Positions 49,430 through 60,260 of a stretch of DNA of 64,000 nucleotides are shown one piece after another; the first letter of the stretch is position 1, and every line of letters starts with the position of its first letter. The stretch is from contig WPIO01000026.1 of assembly GCA_009760855.2 (NCBI GenBank), forward strand, positions 4,169,501 through 4,233,500, written 5' to 3'. Position numbers and translations under genes: made by a program. The notes beneath the pieces are model-generated. The model was not told the origin of the DNA. It did not search any database and worked only from the letters and a program-made list of their open reading frames with translations. Source of the DNA: Cristatella mucedo (taxonomy: Eukaryota > Bryozoa > Phylactolaemata > Cristatellidae).

Positions 49430-49440
49430 TGTGTGTGTGT
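49074..49440 (+). repeat. Polypurine (GA)n tract
   Basis: About 365 bp almost entirely of A and G on this strand, with a pure (GA)n run from about 49360 to 49427 followed by (TG)n. Long mirror-like purine tracts of this kind can form triplex (H-DNA). Frames give Arg-Glu or Ser-Leu repeats and are artefacts. Confidence 0.95.
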
Positions 49441-50250
49441 ATATGACTTGAGTCGGCAAGCGAGCACAGTTGCGATCTCAGGGCTGGGAAGCGCGTTGTG
49501 CAACGATCGCCGGGCTGCAGTGGCTGCGAGTCGTCACCGCCAACACTGCTGCATCATTGGCAGCGGTGAGACAAGGGCGACTTAAAACGCGAATATTGAA
49601 ACTGGCGGTAAGTACGCACCACATTCTCTAGCGACAACATTGAAATTGGCAATGCCGAGCGTCGGGAACCCACTATGACCCCACAGAATTGAATTAAATA
49701 CGACCAATGGCGATCGCATTGCCTGAGGGTCTCGCAGGGCCACCGTCCGCATCCGGCACCGCAGTACTCGTTCTGAACTGCCAGCCCGCCGTGCTAGCGG
49801 AATGAGTCTTAGTAAGCGGTCCTCGTGCGCACGCAGCTGTCTTGGGGCTCCGAACAGCTGTCTCCATCCAGAGGGAACGCGCCAGGCTACGTCGGACTCG
49901 CCCATCTAACGAATGCTAATTGATGACTGCCGCCCGGAGCGGCCGGCTCGCACAGCTGCCAAGCGGTTGAGTGGGCAGGCCGAGTCTCGCGCCTCCCACT
50001 GCACTTCCGCCGGAGGAGTGGCTCGCCGGCAAACCGTCTTTGAGTCGGCGCGAGGAATTCAGCCGGTCCAGCCGCAGCGATTCTCCAGAAACCTATGAAT
50101 TGCTTCCTTCGTACTTGATCTTTCGAGAGCCTAAAGCCGAGCGCCTGCAAGCAAAACGGCCGGGCGGCACCAATTGACTCAAAAAACGACCTTATTAGCC
50201 AGACTAATAACTGCATCGCCAGAGATTGAGATTGCGAACTGCAGAGAGAT
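49441..50250. other. GC-rich unassigned stretch
   Basis: No recognisable gene; overlapping short frames only. Confidence 0.4.
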
Positions 50251-50735
50251 AATAATAATAATAATAATACATTTTATAGCGCCCTCAGACAACCAAATCT
50301 CTTCCTAGGCACTTTGCAGATGCTGTATGGAAAGCATTACCAAATGATTGCAGGTAACCTCCGCCAGCAACAGCATAGTGTAAGCAGGTACATGCACACG
50401 AAGAACGAATCGCAATGAACCCACCAAATTCTGTAATAAGCAGGTGCGTTTTAAGCTTCTTTTTAAATTTTGTCATGTCAGCGGACGTTGTGACGTGCGT
50501 CGGTAGTGTGTTCCAGGCTTAGGAATCATCGGGACTAAAGGCACGGTCAACAACGGTTTCGAGTACGTTCGCGGTACGGCAAAACGATTTGAGTCAGAAC
50601 AGCAGGTTGGACGATTCTTCGCCTGGTGGGGGAGTAGTTGTGATAGGTTAGGCTGGATCCAGAGAATGAAGGGGATTAAAAGTGACAGAACCTTGAAATA
50701 GTAGAGACGTCTTCTATTGCAGTCCACAGGCTATT
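50251..50735 (-). mobile_element. LINE family A 3' fragment, minus strand
   Basis: (ATA)n at 50251-50270, then the clearest copy of the tail block on the complement (TTTATAGCGCCCTCAGACAA, CTCTTCCTAGGCACTTTGC), a 3' untranslated region and degraded ORF2 C-terminus (FKVLSLLIPFILWIQPNLS, HQAKNRPTCCSDSNRFAVPR at 50473-50727). Confidence 0.85.
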
Positions 50736-52104
50736 CCGAGCTCCAAAGTTCTGCCACCCGGCAGCCTGCAGCTCCGTCTTCGGTCAACGAGGTTGTGGCG
50801 CACACTCCGTAGAAGCGCTCGCTTACTTGGCGTCGCCCTGAGGCAGCTGCACGGAGAGGCCTCTGCGAAGCCTCTCTGTGTGAGGCTGGTTGATTCCAGC
50901 AGCGTCGTCTGCGTCTAGCGGCAGAAGAGCCTGGACAGCCGCCGCTTGCAGCCGGAAGCAAAGGATCGCTTCCTGCGAGGGGCTGGTGCTCGAAACCGAG
51001 GCTGCTAGCGGTGCGAAGAGCGAGCGCCTCATCTCGCGCGCCGAGACCCGAGAGCTTGGCAGACGCTCGGCGGCGGCGGCGGCGCTCGACGTCCGCTCGC
51101 CAGCAGCAGTCAGGAGAGCTAGCTGTCGCATGTAGCTCTCGGCACGAGCTCAATGGGCGTGGCGTGGTGGGGGGGGGGGGCTTTCGGCGAGCCGGTACCT
51201 TTTGGGGCATTTTCCAGCCTTTGCGCCAGCATCCTACGCTGCCTAGAGTCCCGACACGAGACGAGCACTTACTCACTTCTTTCTACGCAGAGCTCTCGAA
51301 GGCGGCCAGCGGCCGCTGGCCGTGCCGTAACGGGACGCGTCGTCTTCCTGCGGTTCGTATGCGCGGCCATGCGGCCAGGGAAAATGCTCAGCGGTCTGGG
51401 GCGAGCTGGTTCGAACGTCGCGCGCTACGTAGCACACGGAGAGCGAGACTCGTCGACAGCCTTTGACCTCGGAGTCTTTGACCTTTGACGCCTCTGCCAC
51501 CTTGGAACGCTCGCTCGAGAGACTATCCCTTTACCACCACCCCCCCCCCCCCCCCCCGCGAGAACCTGACCTTCAACTCTCTGTGATCCGGAGCCAATTC
51601 CTCCGTTTCATGACGCGTCCCGAAGACTGAGAATCACGCTGAGACGTGATTGCCGACACTTAAGAAACGGCGTTGCAAGCTTCTTGCGTTACCGCCCGCC
51701 TGAGTTACTGTCAAAGTCAAACGCTCAGCTTAAGCCTAATTCTGTCGTTGCCAGATGGTTACAACCACCCAGCCAGATGCAAGGATTGATATCTTGTAAA
51801 CTCTGGGTAGCTTTGGATTTTCACACACTTTTTCCAACGGTTTTATGTATTGACTTGATAGAATGTCCCGAGACTTTACGATGTAGCACCATCCAAGCAG
51901 TTTGCAGCGTTTTGTTTCAACTGAAACCTTAACAAACGAAATCCAACCGAAAATTGAATAAATAATAAAAAAGATTTATGCAAGTGTTCGATATTTTTTA
52001 GTTAAATAAGACTGGTAGTGCTTTCGAAATTTTTCGGCATTAAAGGTAAAAAGCTGAAATGGAAACAGATAATTCATGTACTTAGTAATGATGGAGTGAG
52101 TGGT
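50736..52104. other. GC-rich island then unassigned DNA
   Basis: 50736-51640 is GC-rich, with overlapping frames (up to 181 codons, minus strand) but no domain. It contains homopolymers: a G run near 51170-51180 and about 18 C at 51540-51557. After 51660 it turns AT-rich with nothing recognised. Confidence 0.45.
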
Positions 52105-53800
52105 TTGTGTAATGTAATGTATCTCCGTCAGTAACTCCACAAAGTCATAAAGACCATGTGGGTGTTACGCAGCTAGAGCTAAAGAGCTAGTTAATTTTTT
52201 ACAAGCCACTGTGAGACAGCTTTTAATCTTGGATCGGGATCGGATGTGATGGCTAGTTGTAGAGGCAGTCTTCTGAATGAAGCTTTTGAAATTGAGGCAG
52301 CTGTCGAACGCAACACCTAGATTACGAGTACGTGTTGAAGGTCGCACAATAGCATCACCTATTAGAACAGTAAAGCCTTTTAATTCAGCCATACGCTTAG
52401 GGTGTCCTATGAGCAGCAGTTCGGTTTTATCGTCATTTAATTTCAGGAAGTTTTCCGATATCCAGGATTGAATATCGGCAAGGCAAGCATTCAGTTTCTC
52501 AGTTGCTGCAGCAGATTCCGATGGTTTAAATGACAAATACAACTGAGTATTATCAGCATAAAAGTGATAACCTATTAGATGGGCCTCAATCACTTTTTCC
52601 AGAGGTTGTATATAAATGGAGAACACCAAGGGACCGAGTACAGACCCTTGAGGGACTCCACAGGTGACCCTTCACGTGTGTGAGACCTGACACCCCCACG
52701 ACACGGATTGAACACGATCATACAAGTGCGATTTAAACCACGCCAGTGCTTTGTCTGCCAGACCAATCGTTGTTCTCAATCGTTCAAGCAGAACTTCGTG
52801 ATCAATGGTGTCGAAGGCAGCAGACAGATCTAGCAGAGCAAGGGCAGTGACATTCTCGTCGTCGTTGCCACGTAGAATGTCATTGTTAACACGGAGGAGA
52901 GCAGTTTCAATAGAGTGCTGCCTCTTGAACCCTGATTGAAATGTTTCTGACATTCCGTTATTTTTAATATGTTCAACTAGCTGCTTAGCAACAATTTTTT
53001 CAAGAATCTTTGATAAGAAAGGAAGAAGGGAAACTTGACGATAGTTTGCTAGGACCTCTGTGTCTAATCCAGGCTTTTTAAGAATAGGTCTAACGATTGC
53101 CAGTTTAAAGGACTTGGGGACGACCCTTTTTCCCAAAGAAGCATTATAAATCTTGGTTATGGCAGGGCTAAGTTGGTCTGCTAGTGAAGACCACAGAGAT
53201 GAAGGTATAGGGTCTTCAGGAGACGAGCTCTTTTTGCTAGACCTTATTAAGGCAGCCACATCACAGGCAGAAACATCGGAGAACCTTTTAAGAAAGGTCA
53301 CAGGTTGAGAAACGGCGATTGCTTTGGTCAGAGAGGGCTTAATGGAGGCACGAATGTGCACAATTTTTTCAGTAAAGAAGGCTGAAAACTTTTCGGCTGA
53401 GCCCTTAATATCTGGGGATTCAGACCTCACAGCATTGGCCAGTAAATGGTTTAATGTCTTATAAATCTGTTTAGTGTCCGACTGGCAGGAATTCAGCTTT
53501 CTAATGAGAAAAGAAGCCCTGGTTTTTTAAGCTTTCAGGTGTATACTCGAAGGAAGTCTTTACAATTGACTAGGTCTGCCTCAGACCCCGATTTCTTGAA
53601 ACTACGTTCCAGCCTGAGCTTAACACGGCGCATCTTAAGGAGTTTTTTTGTAAATTGAAAGGAATCTCGACGACTTTGAACACGGATAGAGCGAACGGGA
53701 GCATGTTTCTCGAGTACTGTGAGGGTCCTCAGTACGTACGCTGCGATTGTTTCCGGAACGGCGGATAAATCTAACTCACACGACGAAGAATTTACTTGTC
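52105..53800 (-). mobile_element. LINE family B copy, best-preserved RT, minus strand
   Basis: The family B tail lies at the left (GTAATGTAATGTATC, CCACAAAGTCATAAAGACC). RT is in two long frames. 52672-53430 (252 codons) holds the fingers and start of palm: HIRASIKPSLTKAI, FKLAIVRPILKKPGLDTEVL, YRQVSLLPFLSKILEKIVAK, FQSGFKRQHSIETALL, LDLSAAFDTIDH. 52165-52629 holds [36 protein letters not shown]. The [12 protein letters not shown] motif lies between. Linker continues to about 53800. The C-terminal third is missing: coding jumps from [11 protein letters not shown] into the tail. The usual YADD reads YADN. Frameshifted; inactive. Confidence 0.9.
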
Positions 53801-54277
53801 AGGCAGTGCTATGATTTATAAAGGCTTTGCCTTAATTAGCGGTTCCATTGTTCAGTACAAAGCCATTATTTTGACATCGCATACAGCTAGCACCGTTGCA
53901 TTTTTAATAAATACTGCTAGTTTTAACATAAATTTAATTTTACACAGTAAAAGGCCATGTTAAAATATTTTTGATTTTATTTTATTAGTTTCGAGGCCTT
54001 ATAAAATGTTGGTCAACGAACGTATACCATGTACTTAGCTTACTTTTTTTTAATATAAAGTGCTCTCGTGACGTGGAATATACGGTTTCACGTGGATGAC
54101 GAGAACTTGAAAGTAAACTAGGAAAGTTCTTGATTGCTGTCCGGCTCTGCTACTGTGAACACGCCTAAATATAATTAACCTAAACTTTGCTCTGTATCCT
54201 TTGCTCAACCGGCAGCCATCCTAGCTCTTTCAGCAGAGGGTGACACGTGCTCAAACCGCTGGGACTTGAAGTCGTCT
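53801..54277. other. Unassigned non-coding stretch
   Basis: AT-rich; may include further diverged LINE B 5' sequence next to 53800, but nothing is readable. Confidence 0.35.
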
Positions 54278-54545
54278 TTTTTTTAAAACACACCTATTTA
54301 GGACAGCATTTAGTGGGTCCCTGTGATTCGTCCTTTATGTGCTTCTGCGTGCTGACACTGTGCATGCTGCCACTAACCACACTTGCATGCTGACCCTGGT
54401 GCATATCACCCTAACCGTGTTATTCACGTTGTTTATCAAGCTTGATACCACCCACCATTTGGTCGTGCTTCCTTTGCTGCAAATGTAAAGTGCCTAGAAA
54501 GGGTTCGAGTTCTTCGAGGGCACTTTATCAAGTGCCTTATTAGCA
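54278..54545 (+). mobile_element. LINE family A 3' fragment, plus strand
   Basis: AAAACACACCTATTTAGGAC, GCCACTAACCACACTTGCAT, ATGTAAAGTGCCTAGAAAGG, hairpin block and CACTTTATCAAGTGCC. Only the 3' untranslated region and tail are present. Confidence 0.85.
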
Positions 54546-57500
54546 ATTAATGGTTTTAACCACAACATCGCTCGCTACTTGAATGGTAGCCATGCTGAGG
54601 ATTAGGACCCAGGTTTGAAGCCAAATTCGGGGCCGCATTTCGTTTGTCCCTAAATACAACGAAGCCAGAGAGTCTCAAAGAAGTTGCATTTGAAAATCCG
54701 CGGCAGAGGTTTATGATAACTACCTTGTTGTTTAAATTTCTGGCCAAGGCCAGCTTACATTTCGGAAGGTGGCACTGAAACGGCGACTAAGAAAATCTGC
54801 CCAATTATGAACTGGAGTGAGATTACGATGGTGCACTCGAGTTATAATTAGAAGAAATCAGGTATGTCTAAATCAATAGCTTAGACCTTATAAAAAGACA
54901 TATTTCCATTCAGTTATGGAGACTATTTATAGTTGCCGTTCTCTACTACCAATGAGAACAGTCGTATTATAGTGGACTTATAAGCAGAACTATCTGAACC
55001 TAGTCCAACCAATATGCACCAACCATCTGCAAGGACTGGTGCCTAATACATGAGCTATGCATGTGGTGGAGCGATTTTGTTCAGAGCAGCTATAGTGGTT
55101 TCCCGGGTGAGCCTCACTCATTGAGGGTGTGTGCGAGCAAGTGTTGCTACATAATAACATGCAGGCTTTCGCTACGGCGTGCTTAAGCTGCGATTGATGA
55201 GTGCTTGGGACTTTGGAACGGCTCTGCATCGCTGCTAGAGTAAAAAGCCTGCCAATGACTATGATTTTGGGTTTTACTCATTTAGTACATTTTGTTTAAG
55301 ATTTTGGCCTCACGTACGAATTTCGTTTCGAGACTGCTCACTGAAGCCTTGCGGGTGAGGGCTGTTGACTCCGGAAAGGTAGCTGCATTCTAATGCAGGC
55401 ACTTGGCGAAAGGTGGTGCTGGATATCCAATTGATCGATGGCCCTTTAGGTGCGCCTCGCCCTTTAGTGAGCAAACGCAACGAATAGACATTTTGTTTTC
55501 CAAAAGCCTGCTCCCCCCTTTTCGGAGTTAACTGGTGAAGGTGCGACGTGGTGAGGATGGATGCTCCCTTAAGCTAGCTGTTGTCTGCTCTTAGTGTGAG
55601 CGTGTGAGTAGTGGGCGCTATAAAGCAGCGAGCCCTGGCGAAAAACACATTGCCCTTAGGTAAATCTGAAAAACGCATCTGGCTAGGAGCGCTTTGTCTT
55701 CTGAAGCCAGCCGTCGGGCTGAGCATAGCAAGGCGAAATGGCAACGGGCATTCGCAGTGCAGATCGAGACCTTCATTGGCTAGCTAGTGCGTTTGTACCA
55801 AAGCATCACCGACAGTTCAATTTTCCGGAAAAGCCAGTGCTCTTAGCCGCGCCGTCATCAGGAACCGCAAGACTGAATCTGTGGCCAAGCCAGATGTGAA
55901 CGTTCTTAGTCTGAGAGGATAGCTATGCGTTTTATTCACGCCTAGAGAGAATATCTGACAGTGCTCTAGGAAAATGCTGATGGCCGCAAGGCACGCATGA
56001 CATTACTGCACTGGCATTTAGCATGAATCTCGGAGGCATAAAAAGAAGCAATACACCACACAGTCGATCAGCTTTGGTTATCAACATTTGCTTGGCATTT
56101 TGATAGACCGAAAATGCCAGCCGCACTACCAAAATAGGTAGCAAATGGTTTACACTGCTAATGCGATTGTTAGATATTGCTAATTTGGCTGTGCGTAGTA
56201 GCCAGTAGCCAGAACAGCTGGGATTTAAAACGAGTTCACCAATATGCGTGCTACCTTCATATGCGTGTGAAGCAAGCAAAAGATAACTCCGTACGAAACA
56301 ATTTCACTGGTTTTGAAGAACATGCCAGAGTAATCTATTGAGTCGACATGAAGAAAATATATTCCGCTCTCTCTTTCCTCTCTCTCTTTCTCTTAAACTT
56401 ATTAAAGTTTTCCAAAACTAGCTTTACTTGGAACTTTTATCATAGAAACGTTTGGGGAATATCGCTTTGCATTGTCAAAGCATGGGTAGCAGAAGGCGCA
56501 ATTGTTTTCACTTGCCCATTCGACACTGCATTTCTTCTAGTTTCAATATTGTGAAATTTTTGCAGCTAAATGAGGCTCAAAATGGTACTCAAACTTTACT
56601 TACTGTGACGGCAGCTATGCTTTGTCGAAAACAAATTTCTGAATAAAAACGATTTGCTACGGCCATTATGAAGAAGTTCATTGAAGGCCATTCACCATCG
56701 ATAAGTTGCAACGCTACATTTCAAATCGAACCGGAAGCCGCCTCTCTGCACTCGATCCGGAAGCCAGCAAAGCCAAGCATACGCCACTTCTACTAATTAC
56801 ATAACATCGATTCATCATGAACAACTAGCTGCAGAAAAGGCCTCAGCTATAATTGAGGCGACAGGTACAGAAGAGTTAAAAACCGGGAGCAGCAACAGTT
56901 GCTATTAGAGGCTGAGCAGTCTAAGCACAATTATGGCGGCATTATTTGCCAAAAAAAGCTGGAATGGAGCACTGGTGAGAATGAAAATTAGATATGCCTT
57001 CGCGGAATCCCGATCGCGGCAATTTGTTTAGGCAGAGTGCACAGATGAATGCGTATGAATGTGTGATCGAACTCGAAGAGAGGATCCAGGCGCATGCGTT
57101 TTGTTGTTGCTGCCAGGTAAAAACGAATTGCAGCAAAATTTGAGTTAAAATGCTGCACTCACTGGCTGACAGAGGCATCCTGGTGCCAAGCTATTCCCCC
57201 AGCTGGAGCTATCTCCGAAACGAATCTTTGATAATTTCCGGGAAAATTCCTTGCTCTGTATATACCTATTTTAAATTCATCATTGTTCTCTTTCTTGTCT
57301 ACAATTCTATATTTTTACGGCAACGTTAAAATGGAAACATGTTGCTGAAGGAGGACAGCGTGTTTGCATGGATAAAGGATATTAATTAAAATTACGATAA
57401 CTGCTAATCCTTGGTAACCAAAGATATTCGTAAATGCATTTAACTGTTATTAATGAATTAATTTAGAAAACAATAATCAAAGAAATTAATTCAGTTAAGA

Positions 57501-58639
57501 TATAAAAGTTGCTTTGGTCTCGCTACAACGTATTAAGCAAAAAGGTGGAAAGAAATTTAATACTTGAGTCCTAACTCTAGTCTGCTTCCGGTGGTTGACG
57601 GCATTGACCCGGACAAGACTTGCCTGCGGGGCTCAAAAGATAATCCTGAACTCTAAACCCTTGCCGAATGACTGACCACGGAAACACAGAAACATAGATA
57701 GACCTGAATTAGCAGTCATAATCTTCGGCTGCAATTTCCATAGCACTTGCTGTAGATTAGTTAAGCATTCACTGCGTTTATGGTTTTGGGAAAGCAATCA
57801 GAAAAAAGCAGCTATAATTTTCCAGCCATTGACTTAGGCGGGCGTATTACTTAATCCACAGAGTTTTGCTAGAATATGTCCGACTGAGATTTTTAGCTTG
57901 AAGAATCTTCATGATAAGTTTCTCTCCCAAAAAATTGCTTTTTTCCATCTAAACTTAATGCAATGCGTTTCACTATTCATGGTGTCCACTAACACCAGTG
58001 GCTCTGTGTGTCTTCCAGTAGGCTTTCGAATATTTGTCAAATTATGATAACTTGCTTTTAAAAAGCTCTTGGCAATTGCTTAACCTGTAAGGAGCTATAT
58101 TGCTCCTGAAAAGTGATTTTAATGTCTTAGGACATATTACAAGAAGCAATTAAACATATTTTTCTCATGCTATAAGCCCCGAAGCAGCGTCTTTTTAAGC
58201 ATGAATGCTAGTGAGCATCAAAGCATTATTGCATAATCTAGCTCAGTGCTACTTTTTATTCTGAGTTTCGGGCGTTATAAATATTTAGAAAGCCACTGAT
58301 TATCTAACAATGCCTTCCTAAGTCAGGATACGGGAAATCAAATAACCCTACATCAATCCATACCAAAATGCTCAGCATGAACGGTAAGCAGGACGTCTTA
58401 CAAGATTGTTATAATTTAACAATCTGTCGAACGGATATAAAAATTAATGCTGCTCATATTTTTTTACGTAGGAATACTGTTAATAATAGTAAATTAATTC
58501 AATTCAATCAAAGTTTATGAGCAGCCAATGAATTACAAGATATGATCAACGAGTGAATTTTATCACCAAATAAGATAATTTAGCTTAAAGAGAGTTTTTT
58601 ATAGGCTAATATTGGTACTAATATCATGGTTGAGAATAC
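54546..58639. other. Unassigned non-coding stretch, 4 kb
   Basis: Short frames only (largest about 115 codons, minus strand, 55932-56279), none with motifs. No repeat family recognised. Confidence 0.45.
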
Positions 58640-59350
58640 AACTAATTTGTATAAACACCCTAAGAAAGCTAAGTGAGTCTCGAGGCACTTACGCTTGCTG
58701 TTAAGGAATCATGTCATTGTGGTTAGGCATAATATGCTCAATGTAAACAAGACAAAGCACACTAAAGAACTTAAAACGCACCTGTTTAGGACAGCATTTA
58801 GCGGGTCCCGTGATTCGTCCTTCATGCGCGCTGACACTGTGCATGCTGCCACTAACCACATTTGCATGCTGACCTTGTGCATGTCACCCCTAACCATGCT
58901 AATCATTTTGTTGTTTATCAAGCATGATTTTACTCACCATTCAATTGCATGTACTTTTGCAGCAAATGTAAAGCACCTAGAGAGAGATTAAGTTCTCTGA
59001 GGTTGCTTTATCAAGTGCATTATTAATATTATCATAAGGAAAGTTCACGGGGATCAGGTCAATTATTTAGAAACAGGTGCAGATGTAGCTTGTTTTAAAT
59101 GGAAGTCAAGTCGGGGGATGTTTTGATGTAAATTTGGATATATTTCCAGGTTTTTGAAGCATATAGAATAACGTTTCAGTGCGGTTTTTTAGAGCAGGAT
59201 GTTCTCAAATTCTCAAGTGGTGTCTAAGGACTTAAGATTAGTTCAAGGTAGAGCTGAACAATTTGAGTCAGAAGAATAGGTTGTTTGTTGCCTAGCCTGA
59301 TTGGAAGTATTCCAAATAGGAAGGCAGTAGCAAAAAATGTAGTGATGCAC
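58640..59350 (-). mobile_element. LINE family A copy, minus strand, split by a nested copy
   Basis: The left part (58640-58735) is the complement of the family A tail (ACACCCTAAGAAAGCTAAGT, CTCGAGGCACTTACGCTTGC). The right part (59035-59350) continues with the 3' untranslated region and degraded C-terminus (AAGTCAAGTCGGGGGATG, AATTTGAGTCAGAAGAATAG). A plus-strand copy at 58755-59030 lies between them. Confidence 0.65.
58755..59030 (+). mobile_element. LINE family A 3' fragment, nested, plus strand
   Basis: AAAACGCACCTGTTTAGGAC, GCCACTAACCACATTTGCAT, ATGTAAAGCACCTAGAGAG, hairpin block, TTGCTTTATCAAGTGCATTA and an AT-rich end. Closely similar to the copies at 21405 and 54278. Confidence 0.85.
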
Positions 59351-59613
59351 AATTGAGTTACGAAATCTTGACATCAATTACTTTTAAATATATTATCTGA
59401 ATGCTTTCCCAAAAAGAGAATAAACGTTGTTACTCTAGAAAAAAATACCGATATCAGACTAAAAGACTATAGCAGGCAATGTTAACATGCATAATTATAA
59501 ATCACTTTGCGTATAAGTCTCGTTTTTGGCTACTATTTCATAGGCTGTCCTCAGTGCAGTATAAAGTCAGCAGCCGTGCTATTAGTTCACTATCGAGATC
59601 TAGTTGTCATGCA

Positions 59614-59616
59614 TAC

Positions 59617-59664
<48 letters not shown>

Positions 59665-59667
59665 GTC
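59614..59667. repeat. (TA)n palindrome
   Basis: About 20 TA units flanked by ACAAAT and ATTTGT, so the whole segment is a palindrome that could extrude as a cruciform. Confidence 0.9.
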
Positions 59668-60076
59668 AAGCTCATCGCTCATAATCGATGTGTCAAGCTA
59701 TTAGTTCACAATCGCAGAACCCATGCACTTTCTTGCACAACGATACTCGGTTGACCACACTAAGTTGAGCTGTGTGAATATCTTCCATGTAAACTTAAAG
59801 AACGTTAGATTACAGTAGTGTCGTGCATGTAAACGTTTTCTTAGCTAGCTGGTTTGCCGAAGTTATACCTATTTTATGCAGCCTAACCGATGTATCAATA
59901 TTTGGAAACTGGGCGACCTCAGTTTCAAAGTTTAGAGCCCGCTTAGTTCCTGATGATGGATATGGTTATAGCAAAATACCTGATAAAGTGTTAAGCAATG
60001 TATAGCTGCCAGCCTGCATCAACAACGTATCTTTCATGAAAATGAATTTCAAAAAGATTAAAAGGTCATTTTATTG
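59668..60076. other. Unassigned non-coding stretch
   Basis: No recognisable gene or repeat. Confidence 0.4.
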
Positions 60077-60260
60077 CAGCGGTTCTCAACCTATCGGTCG
60101 CGACCCCTTTGGGGTCAAACGATTCTTTCACCGAGGTCACATAAGACCATAAAAAACACGCATTTCCACATTTTGTACTCACAAATGCTATGTTTGGGGT
60201 CGCCAAGACATGAGGAACTGTATTAAAAGGTCGTGGCATTAGGAAGATTGGGAACCACTG
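60077..60260 (+). mobile_element. SPIN-like hAT miniature transposon (non-autonomous)
   Basis: 184 bp bounded by terminal inverted repeats: CAGCGGTTCTCAACC at the left and, on the complement of the right end, CAGTGGTTCCCAATC. Inside are GGTCGCGACCCCTTTGGGGT, CATAAGACCAT, ACATGAGGAACTGTATTAAA and GGTCGTGGCATTAGGAAG, in the order I remember for the SPIN family of hAT transposons, well known for horizontal transfer. No transposase is present, so it would depend on one elsewhere. The flanking 8-mers (TTTTATTG and GTCTGTTA) do not match, so no target duplication is visible. The hAT assignment is firm; the exact family is from memory. Confidence 0.8.

Noticed and set aside
50731-51276. 181-codon minus-strand frame in the GC-rich island
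   Set aside because: Overlapping frames are open on both strands, composition is low-complexity Arg/Ala/Ser-rich and no motif is seen; expected by chance in GC-rich DNA.
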